IMG/VR virus record: IMGVR_UViG_3300046170_000201
Span: 1-32,344 of that record
From: a virus
DNA: 32,344 bases
Strand: one strand, 5' to 3'
How positions within the stretch are numbered: position 1 is the first letter of the stretch; each line of letters starts with the position of its first letter. A model generated the notes under the pieces. It saw nothing but the letters and a program-made list of their open reading frames with translations, did no database searches and was not told where the DNA came from. Below, piece after piece: positions 6,380 through 14,046 of this stretch. A program made the translations under genes and the position numbers.

Positions 6380-8092
6380 TTAGGAAGTGATATTTTGCTG
6401 GGTAGCGTCAGGAAGACGAGGGGGGAAATACGCAAGGCGAGAGATGTGGCCGTTTAGAAAGTTGCTTCCATTATGAGTTTGACCAATGTCTAGCTGACTA
6501 ATGACTGATGGGATATTCGGAGTGTTTGATGTAACTGCAGCAGCCCCATCAAGAGAGCCAGCAGATCCCGTGGATTTATAACCACCACTAGATTTAAGTC
6601 CACTGCTTACAAAGTTACCCAGAATTGCTCTTTGTTGAGAACCGCCAACGGTCACATCAAAGTTAAATTGATCGTTGCCAGTAGAGCTAGCAAGAGTAAT
6701 TCGATTGTTATAGGTGTTGTCACTAAAAGCAAGCGCTACGAGAGCTTTTCCAGATACTGGGTGTGGATAATTCTTAGCCTCAACAAACACCGTCCCTTCA
6801 CTTTGGTTATACCAAGAGCTGAAGTTCGTCCCTTCAATCGTGCAAAGATCGGGTGAGCGCGTTACGGTGCTGCCGGATGTGGGGATGTAGGATGTTGGAT
6901 AAGCTGAATCCTCGAACTGCGCTCCCCAGACCAAAGCTTGATCTAAAGTTTCAAGTTGTGTGTCTCCTCGACGAGTCCACCCCACAATATTGCCACCGTT
7001 TACACTAGCAGGAACAATCATAGTGTATCTTTTGATCGTTTCAGTTAGCTCAACATACGATTTAATGTATGTGCTACCACTGTAATAACCAACCGGAAAA
7101 GTTCCAGTACCGGAAACACTCCTAGCATAGAAACTAAAAGCTTGATCTACAGCCTGAAAAACTGAATTATTTTGATAAACCCTACTTCCTGAGCTTACAC
7201 TCCCAGCAACAGCCGAAAGGTCCATCAGTGTCATAAACGTAACGCCATCGGGAGACAGTACACCACTTAGAGAAGTGGCTCCACTGCTGGTTGCTGTCCA
7301 GCCTGTAGTGATTACGTCAAAGTCTTCTGAATCTCTGATCTTGTTGATGGATGAGCTCTCAATCAACAACCCCAAGGACTCACCAGTCACGGGGTCATGA
7401 TCAAAGCGTGGTGCTCCGCTGATTGTTCCACCTGTTGGGATGTAGTCAGTGGCGGTTGTGCCTTCTTCTAGTTGGGCTCCCCAGAAGTATACGTTAGTAA
7501 TATAAGTGTCGCCTTTATTTAAGATATAGACAAGTGTAGAAGCAGAGGGGTTATCATGAGTAAAGGTAAAAGTAAATTTCTGCCATTCCGAAGTAGTCTC
7601 AAAAGAATTGGCTGGAGTTTTAAATTGAGGTGAAGCGATGTAAAAGGTAAATTTATTATTAGTGCCGGGCGTTACAGCCTTTGCGTAAACAGAAATTGTA
7701 TAGTTTTTACCTTGGGTTAATGTAATACTTTGGGAAATATTTGTAAAGCCGGTTTGACTGAAATACACTAAGTCAGCAGTAAGAGTCCCATCAGGTGCAG
7801 CAATAGAATTAGGTGTAATAACTGAATTTGATGCAGCAGTCCATTGATCAAACTGCTCACTATAACTAATCAAATTAACCGGACTGGTCTTAATCAACCC
7901 ATCACTGTCCACATACGTCCCACTACTGGCACGGCTGAAGGTGATTAAATTATTCCCACTTACCTTATCAACTAATGCTTTATCCTTCGCAAATCGTTGG
8001 TCAAGTGTTGGTCTGCCACCTGCTGCGCGATACAATGCATCACCGGCACCACCAGCACTCGTAACACTTGTTCTAGTGGCTTGTAGTCTCAT
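6380..8092 (-). CDS. Tail adhesin with carbohydrate-binding/LamG-like repeats
   Basis: This 570-aa virion protein is probably involved in host recognition. It contains two related beta-rich modules. The first ends GAQLEEGTTATDYIPT near residue 220 and the second ends GAQFEDSAYPTSYIPT near 400. These endings are typical of carbohydrate-binding jelly-roll domains in phage tail proteins. A third region resembles a concanavalin/LamG fold and ends HISRLAYFPPRLPDA. It starts immediately after the 101-aa protein (1-nt overlap) and follows the gp17-like fibre. Ser/Thr/Gly-rich composition fits an exposed fibre tip. The exact receptor cannot be inferred. Confidence 0.75.
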   Translation of the reverse strand: MRLQATRTSVTSAGGAGDALYRAAGGRPTLDQRFAKDKALVDKVSGNNLITFSRASSGTYVDSDGLIKTSPVNLISYSEQFDQWTAASNSVITPNSIAAPDGTLTADLVYFSQTGFTNISQSITLTQGKNYTISVYAKAVTPGTNNKFTFYIASPQFKTPANSFETTSEWQKFTFTFTHDNPSASTLVYILNKGDTYITNVYFWGAQLEEGTTATDYIPTGGTISGAPRFDHDPVTGESLGLLIESSSINKIRDSEDFDVITTGWTATSSGATSLSGVLSPDGVTFMTLMDLSAVAGSVSSGSRVYQNNSVFQAVDQAFSFYARSVSGTGTFPVGYYSGSTYIKSYVELTETIKRYTMIVPASVNGGNIVGWTRRGDTQLETLDQALVWGAQFEDSAYPTSYIPTSGSTVTRSPDLCTIEGTNFSSWYNQSEGTVFVEAKNYPHPVSGKALVALAFSDNTYNNRITLASSTGNDQFNFDVTVGGSQQRAILGNFVSSGLKSSGGYKSTGSAGSLDGAAAVTSNTPNIPSVISQLDIGQTHNGSNFLNGHISRLAYFPPRLPDATQQNITS

Positions 8093-8397
8093 TAGACCAA
8101 CTCCGTTACTTCTAATACACCGCTACTAGATCCAGCACGAATCACAGCGATATTAGCTGTATTTGAAACAGAGAAATCAAGACGTTCATCTTGAGCAATA
8201 AAATGACTTGTAGCTGAAGCTGTTTGTGTACCTTGACCAATACTGAACCTAATGTCAGCACCTGTTGCACGTATTGAAATACGAAAGACACCAGCAGTTA
8301 ATGCAGTGTTAGCTGAAGCAGCACCAGCAGCAAGTTGACGTGCAAGACCAACTCTACCTAAAGGTTCTACTTGATGCGTATGATTTAATTGAGCCAT
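8092..8397 (-). CDS. Small tail/virion protein of unknown function
   Basis: This 101-aa protein lies between the fibre and the adhesin and is coupled to the adhesin by a 1-nt stop-start overlap. The N-terminal half is Ala-rich and helical (GRVGLARQLAAGAASANTAL). The second half is beta-like (VFRISIRATGADIRFSIG). The layout suggests a connector or accessory protein of the tail tip. No family is recognised with certainty. Confidence 0.6.
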   Translation of the reverse strand: MAQLNHTHQVEPLGRVGLARQLAAGAASANTALTAGVFRISIRATGADIRFSIGQGTQTASATSHFIAQDERLDFSVSNTANIAVIRAGSSSGVLEVTELV

Positions 8398-8432
8398 AAT
8401 TAATAAAAATAAATAATTGTAGATAAAGTAGA

Positions 8433-9917
8433 TTAAATATTACTGTAGTAATCGATGCTTACATAACCATTGAGACCGTAAGATGCAGTTGCATTAAATT
8501 GGTTAGAATAAATAAATGAAAATTGACTTACAGGTAAAGAGCTGCTAACGTGGTCAACTAGTATTTTACCAGAATTTCTTGTAGATCCAGAACCGTCATT
8601 AGCGTATTCGTATGTGTAACCTTCTTTAGCAAGTGAAGTTGTACCAGTACCTGAAAAATAATTATTACTTGAATCAGTTATTCTGAATAAAGTAAGAGTT
8701 CCGCTGTTTGAATATGCGTCACTACTTCCCCCTCCCACAAATCCAATTGGAATACAGGTATCTTGAAGTGTTCTAGTTGATGAAGTAACAACTCCTGTTT
8801 GGTATGGGCTATATGCTGCGACGGAAATATCAAATCCATGAGATACTTGGTTCTCTCCTGAAGTCCATAGACCTTGACTATCACCAATGTTAATTCCTAA
8901 AACCCTAAGACTTGAATCTACTCTAGAAAGACGAAGAAAATTTATAACAATACGTTTTGCATTACTTGGTATTGAAAATGTATAATCATCAGCATTTTCA
9001 CTACCAGTAGTACCTGTAAAAGTAGCGGAACTATTTGAAATAAAACCATTAACGGTTCCCAAAGTTTGACCAGGAGCAAACACAATGTTACCAGTCATTG
9101 TTCCACCTGCTAAAGGTAGATAATCATTAAATAAGTTTGTTACTGAAGTATCTAATTTAGCAGTAGTAACAGCACCATTAGCCAACTTATCTGTAGTAAC
9201 AGCACCATTATCCAACTTAGCTGTAGTAACAGCTGAATTAGCTATCTTAGCTGTAGTGACGTTAGCGTCAGCTATCTTAGCTGTAGTGACGTTAGCGTCA
9301 GCTATCTTAGCTGTAGTGACGTTAGCGTCAGCTATCTTAGCTGTAGTGACGTTAGCGTCAGCTATCTTAGCAGTAGTGACGTTAGCGTCAGCTATCTTAG
9401 CTGTAGTGACGTTAGCGTCAGCTATCTTAGCTGTAGTGACGTTAGCGTCAGCTATCTTAGCAGTAGTGACGTTAGCGTCAGCTATCTTAGCAGTAGTGAC
9501 GTTAGCGTCAGCTATCTTAGCAGTAGTGACGTTAGCGTCAGCTATCTTAGTATTAGTAACAGAACCATCAGCAATACCACCAGATATAACATCTTGGATT
9601 TTATTTTCTTCTTCTTGTCCAATATAAAGAGCTTGTTCAAAGTTTGCATTTAAATCTTGTGCTCTAATAGCTGAACCTGGAAAGAATGTTGAAGATGTAG
9701 CTGTTGTATCAGTTTCTCGAAAAATACGAATAGCTACACCATCAGGTGGTGCTACAGTAAAATCTACTTGTGTTGGCGTGTTATCATTAATTGTGAAAGC
9801 AGTCGTACCTATATCATCCAAGGTAACTTTTACGTCTTCTTTTTTTATGTAAGGAAATGAAAAAGTATAACTTGTTTTTGTTCCATTTCCTGTGTAATTA
9901 TTTTCAGTTGTTGCCAT
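8433..9917 (-). CDS. Tail fibre protein (T7 gp17-like N terminus)
   Basis: This 494-aa fibre has three parts. Residues 1-105 resemble the T7 tail-fibre attachment domain (TSYTFSFPYIKKEDVKV...IRAQDLNANFEQALY), which anchors the fibre to the tail tube. Residues about 125-255 are tandem ten-residue repeats of the IADANVTTAK type. The distal part begins LPLAGGTMTGNI, a motif common in fibre shafts, and ends in a Ser/Gly/Tyr-rich beta tip. The DNA repeat under the shaft is almost perfect. The gene follows the gp16-like gene with a 6-nt gap. It is one of two receptor-binding candidates here. Confidence 0.85.
   Translation of the reverse strand: MATTENNYTGNGTKTSYTFSFPYIKKEDVKVTLDDIGTTAFTINDNTPTQVDFTVAPPDGVAIRIFRETDTTATSSTFFPGSAIRAQDLNANFEQALYIGQEEENKIQDVISGGIADGSVTNTKIADANVTTAKIADANVTTAKIADANVTTAKIADANVTTAKIADANVTTAKIADANVTTAKIADANVTTAKIADANVTTAKIADANVTTAKIADANVTTAKIANSAVTTAKLDNGAVTTDKLANGAVTTAKLDTSVTNLFNDYLPLAGGTMTGNIVFAPGQTLGTVNGFISNSSATFTGTTGSENADDYTFSIPSNAKRIVINFLRLSRVDSSLRVLGINIGDSQGLWTSGENQVSHGFDISVAAYSPYQTGVVTSSTRTLQDTCIPIGFVGGGSSDAYSNSGTLTLFRITDSSNNYFSGTGTTSLAKEGYTYEYANDGSGSTRNSGKILVDHVSSSLPVSQFSFIYSNQFNATASYGLNGYVSIDYYSNI
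9241..9540. repeat. Ten tandem 30-bp repeats in tail-fibre gene
   Basis: Ten head-to-tail units of exactly 30 bp each encode IADANVTTAK-type decapeptides. Units differ only at one synonymous position (ACA or ACT for Thr; the ACT form is in units 5, 8, 9 and 10 counted from the low-coordinate end). Diverged units flank the array at about 9151-9240 and 9541-9570. Such uniformity implies recent expansion or homogenisation. Copy number can change without breaking the frame. Confidence 0.97.
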
Positions 9918-9923
9918 GATTTT

Positions 9924-12900
9924 TTAGTACCGGATGTTAAGTGTTCTATCTACTCCAGGCATTAAACCTTGTTCAGCTCTTTGACCAGCTAGTTGTTTTT
10001 CCATGATGCGTTGTTCAATAGAAAGACGTACTGGTGATTCTAGATCATTAAAGGCCAATTCTTCTGCATTTTTCAATGCTTCATCTATCATAATAAAGAT
10101 TTGATCGTATTTATCAATAGGTACCTGTTTAGAAGAAATACCTTGTCTTCGTGCTTCTTTTAGTTCATTAATAGTATTACGTGCATCAGCTGTACGCATA
10201 ATATTTTTAATTTCATCTCTAAAATAACCTCTTTTACCCATAAGGCTATTAAGTTCAGCACGTTCAGTATTTAACAATTCAACGCCATTACGTTTCTTAA
10301 ATGCACTAGATACATCATACTCAATATCATAAAGAAACTCTTCTTCTTTAGACATTGCAGGATGTACTTTAACTGGTGAATAAGAATTAAAGATACGTTG
10401 TAACAGTGTATATTTATTGGGTGCTTCACCTGTTACAGGACTAATTACAGTAGGTAGCCTGTTAGCAGGATCTAAGACACCAAGTAATTGGTTACGGTTT
10501 TTTAAGTTACTTACTATATCATTATTAAGATCCTTAAGTCCACCATCAAGAATCTTACCAAATTCATTACGTAAGCCACCTAAAGGTCCAAGTGAATTTA
10601 TTTGACCTGTTGCAAAAGTAGTTGCAGCAAATTGATTACCACTTAAAGTTTCTACAAGAGGACGTAAAGCAGACAAACCAGCTTGATCAGTTAAACCAGC
10701 TGCAAGTATAAAAGCTGCTTTTTGAAATAAATTCTCTGTTGCTGCTTCACCAAGCATATCAAAGTTATCAGCAATGTTAGCTACAGTAGCAACCCAATTA
10801 CTTAATCCAGGACCAAGTAATTCATCATATGTAAACCTAACTCCATCAGGTCCAATAATTGAGCGACCTTTCCAGTTACTGTTTTTAGTACGTGATCTTT
10901 GTAGTTGTCTATCAACACTACCGTCTCCTGTCATACTAAATAAACCATCACCAAATAGTTTATCTTTAATAACAGAACCAATAGCTAAAGAAGTGACAAA
11001 AGTACCAATTGCTTTTTTACCTAGTGTTTTATTTTTAAGGTCTACAATAGCATTTAGCCTAGCTGTTTCATCCATTTGAGTTAATTTATAACCACGATTA
11101 GTAAGGATCTTTTCTACTAATTCAGGTTGTTCCATAAATGTTTCAACTGACGTATAAGCTAGTTCATTTACATCACGTTGGAATGAACGTAAAGGTGCAG
11201 GAAGATAATCATCAGCTACTCTAACCATATTTGCCATAGTTCCAGGGAACATGATAAAAGGTCTTAGTCCAGGTATTTCTTGTAGAAGACCGTTTAGTTG
11301 AGTATTTAAACCAGTATCAAGGTTTAAAGCGATCTCTCCTGTATTATACTTAACTGCTTCATCTACAATAATACCGTTTTCATTAAACATACTATCATAT
11401 TCTTTATTGGCAATCTTTTTAATATTATCAGGTGTTGCTTCTTTACCAAGACGTTCTAGTTCATCCATAGCACGGAAACGTGCAGTAGCATTAGCTAGGT
11501 TAGCACTGGTAAAACCATCAAATCCAGTAAATAGATTTGGTGTAATCCTAAATACAGGGTCAGCTGCCATTGCTTGTAAATTTTCATATTGATCTACAAG
11601 AAATTTAAAACCGTAATTACCTTTATCTGCTTCTACTCTAGCAATGTTTTTGTATTGTGCTAGTTTCTTTTCATTCTTAATTACTAAGTCTAATCTAGTT
11701 GCACCTGCCACACTGTTAGGGTTTTGGGATGCTTTCATGAACAACTTACCAGCATAAGGTAATGCTTTCATCTGTGTATCTAAGATAGCACTATAAGCCA
11801 TCCAACCACGTTGTACGGATTTAAGATCCCCACGTAACATAGAACCTGCAAAATAAGATACTGGTTCTGCAACCAAACCACTTAAGTTACCATATAAAGC
11901 TCTACCTGCTGTACCAACAGAAGACAAAATAGAATTAAAGAAATTAGCTCTAACAGCTTGATCTAAGATATTAGGAGCATCAGGAGCATTATCAACAATT
12001 GGACGCCACCTAACAAAACTATTAAGAATATCTTCATTCATTTTAGTAATACTATTGATCTTACCATCACTAAGTTCATATAACTCAAGAAATGAATCAA
12101 GAACTTCTGGGTTATTTTCTTCTAAATACTGCCAGTTTTGGGTAAACCGATCACTTTCGTCTTGAATAATACGTAAAGCTTGTGGTGATTGTTCAATAAT
12201 CTCTTTGTTTAGTTGTTCTGGTGTCTTACCAAATGCACGAACACGCTCACCTAAAGCCATGATACCACGTTTCTTATCTAAGTAATATTTAGTGGTTCCT
12301 TGTAGTTGTTGTAGATATGCTAGGTTATCACGAATTTGTTCTTTAGCTTGATCAACAGCAGCTGAACCTCGGTTAAGTCTAATACCTTCAGATAGATCAG
12401 CAATTTGGCCGGAGATTGACGTAGCACTATAAGCTTGTGCTTTAGCAATATCCATGCCAGTGAATGCTTTAGCTTGATCATCAATCATCCTAAAGATACC
12501 TCTGTATCCTTCATCAGTTAATGTTTCTACACCAAACTCATTTTTTACAATGACAGGATCAAGAATCTTACGAATTTCATCTACACCAACAGTAGGATCA
12601 AACAATTCAAGTACTAAGTTATCACCTTGTTCTTGGATTTCATCAAAACTAATTGCCCAATCCGCTGCATCAACACGATAACGATCAGCATCTTTTAGTT
12701 GTTTAGCAAGACCAATTGAAACTTCTTCAACACCACCTGGTGTACTGATGGCAAACTTACGTGCAGGTTCACTAATAAAGTTACCTAAACGACCATAAAC
12801 TGATCCTTTGTTTTTAGCAACACGTACTGCATCAACACTAGCACCAATGATACCGAAATCATCAAGACTACGCATCCCAACTTCATTCCAATCATAAACG

Positions 12901-14030
12901 TCGTTTACACCTTTCAGTGGGACGTTAGCATTAGGATTCATAGCTTGATTGTAGTAGCCAAGCTCATCAAGATCTGCTTCTTGTTTAGCAGCATATCTAG
13001 AAAGTTCTTCTACTGCATCATCACTTTTAGCAACTGGTGTTAGATCATTAATAATTTTCTGTGCTTGAGGTGTCTCACCAACAATTTTTGGACCTTTAGA
13101 AAAAGTTTGACCTACTTCATTAATTGCAAAACCAAACTTACCAAGAAAACCTACAAAAGGAATAAGAAAACCAAGACCTAAATCTTCATTAATGTTTTTA
13201 ATACGTTTTTCATCTGGACTATCTGTATCTAGTGTGGCCCAGCTATCAGGGATAAAATCATATTGTGGTGGCAAAGCTTTCTTAAGAGTACCAAAAGCAT
13301 TGTCTTCTTCATACTCAGAGCTAAAAGCGCCGACAGCAACACTAGCACCTGCTTCTACACCCCTGGTTCCAAGGAACTTCATAAAGGCAGTATTACCTAA
13401 CCTATTGATGACGTTACCTGCTCCAAGTGCTTTAGTGGTTGCAGTTTGTGCTGTAGTTGCTGCGGCCATACCAACACCTTGAAGGGCTAATGTAGGTACA
13501 ACAACAGAAGAAATAGCTCTTACTGCTGATGATACACCGTTTTCATAAGGTGTTACCTTAGGAATCTGTGCACTTTTTGGTAGGAATTTATTAGCTAGAT
13601 CAGTGATTGGATCTAATACACCACCAACAGGAATAGCAGTCGCTAGTTCCGCAGCGTATCTAGGATCAGTAGCAAAACCTTCTACGTCACTCCCAACCCC
13701 ACCACTCATTTGTAAACGGTTCCATTCCCCACGGCTCATACCTTGGGCTTCATAATAAGAATAATCTTTACTTGGATCGAATGGTTCAGCAGCCATTTCA
13801 GGTTGCATTGTAGCCTCACCCGTAGGTGCAGGTTGTTCAATTGTTGGTGTAGTTTGACCTCCCGTAGGAGGTTGTGTCTCTTGTTCTTGAAGTTGCTGTT
13901 GTTGCTGTTCGTAAGTATCAACTCTCTGTTGAATTTCTTCTATTTGTTCATTAGAGAGTTGCTTGTTACGATCTTCTTCACTCAACACATATTCACTACC
14001 AACATTTGAATAATCTAATGGATCGTTCAT
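9924..14030 (-). CDS. Internal virion protein (T7 gp16-like, 1368 aa)
   Basis: This very large protein occupies the gp16 position. It is a predicted inner-core protein that is ejected first and helps form the DNA conduit through the cell envelope. The first 85 residues are Gln- and Pro-rich and probably disordered. Hydrophobic stretches lie near residues 170-200 (AISSVVVPTLALQGVGMAAA) and 285-300 (GLGFLIPFVGFLGKFGF), and there is another Ala/Gly-rich segment in the second half. No N-terminal lysozyme domain is seen, unlike T7 gp16; the transglycosylase-like domain is on the neighbouring core protein. The 4.1-kb frame is intact. Assignment rests on size, order and composition. Confidence 0.75.
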   Translation of the reverse strand: MNDPLDYSNVGSEYVLSEEDRNKQLSNEQIEEIQQRVDTYEQQQQQLQEQETQPPTGGQTTPTIEQPAPTGEATMQPEMAAEPFDPSKDYSYYEAQGMSRGEWNRLQMSGGVGSDVEGFATDPRYAAELATAIPVGGVLDPITDLANKFLPKSAQIPKVTPYENGVSSAVRAISSVVVPTLALQGVGMAAATTAQTATTKALGAGNVINRLGNTAFMKFLGTRGVEAGASVAVGAFSSEYEEDNAFGTLKKALPPQYDFIPDSWATLDTDSPDEKRIKNINEDLGLGFLIPFVGFLGKFGFAINEVGQTFSKGPKIVGETPQAQKIINDLTPVAKSDDAVEELSRYAAKQEADLDELGYYNQAMNPNANVPLKGVNDVYDWNEVGMRSLDDFGIIGASVDAVRVAKNKGSVYGRLGNFISEPARKFAISTPGGVEEVSIGLAKQLKDADRYRVDAADWAISFDEIQEQGDNLVLELFDPTVGVDEIRKILDPVIVKNEFGVETLTDEGYRGIFRMIDDQAKAFTGMDIAKAQAYSATSISGQIADLSEGIRLNRGSAAVDQAKEQIRDNLAYLQQLQGTTKYYLDKKRGIMALGERVRAFGKTPEQLNKEIIEQSPQALRIIQDESDRFTQNWQYLEENNPEVLDSFLELYELSDGKINSITKMNEDILNSFVRWRPIVDNAPDAPNILDQAVRANFFNSILSSVGTAGRALYGNLSGLVAEPVSYFAGSMLRGDLKSVQRGWMAYSAILDTQMKALPYAGKLFMKASQNPNSVAGATRLDLVIKNEKKLAQYKNIARVEADKGNYGFKFLVDQYENLQAMAADPVFRITPNLFTGFDGFTSANLANATARFRAMDELERLGKEATPDNIKKIANKEYDSMFNENGIIVDEAVKYNTGEIALNLDTGLNTQLNGLLQEIPGLRPFIMFPGTMANMVRVADDYLPAPLRSFQRDVNELAYTSVETFMEQPELVEKILTNRGYKLTQMDETARLNAIVDLKNKTLGKKAIGTFVTSLAIGSVIKDKLFGDGLFSMTGDGSVDRQLQRSRTKNSNWKGRSIIGPDGVRFTYDELLGPGLSNWVATVANIADNFDMLGEAATENLFQKAAFILAAGLTDQAGLSALRPLVETLSGNQFAATTFATGQINSLGPLGGLRNEFGKILDGGLKDLNNDIVSNLKNRNQLLGVLDPANRLPTVISPVTGEAPNKYTLLQRIFNSYSPVKVHPAMSKEEEFLYDIEYDVSSAFKKRNGVELLNTERAELNSLMGKRGYFRDEIKNIMRTADARNTINELKEARRQGISSKQVPIDKYDQIFIMIDEALKNAEELAFNDLESPVRLSIEQRIMEKQLAGQRAEQGLMPGVDRTLNIRY

Positions 14031-14046
14031 GTTGTTTGTTTTTTAA

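Noticed and set aside
9241-9540. CRISPR-like array of 30-bp units
   Set aside because: Units are directly adjacent, with no unique spacers, and encode in-frame fibre repeats.
9256-9627. Long plus-strand frame with perfect repeated peptides
   Set aside because: It is the reverse-strand shadow of the 30-bp fibre repeats. The minus-strand fibre gene explains the sequence fully.
13743-14009. Plus-strand hydrophobic frame opposite the gp16-like N terminus
   Set aside because: It is antisense to a Gln-rich coding stretch, which produces Leu/Phe/Cys-rich shadows. No ribosome site and no family resemblance.
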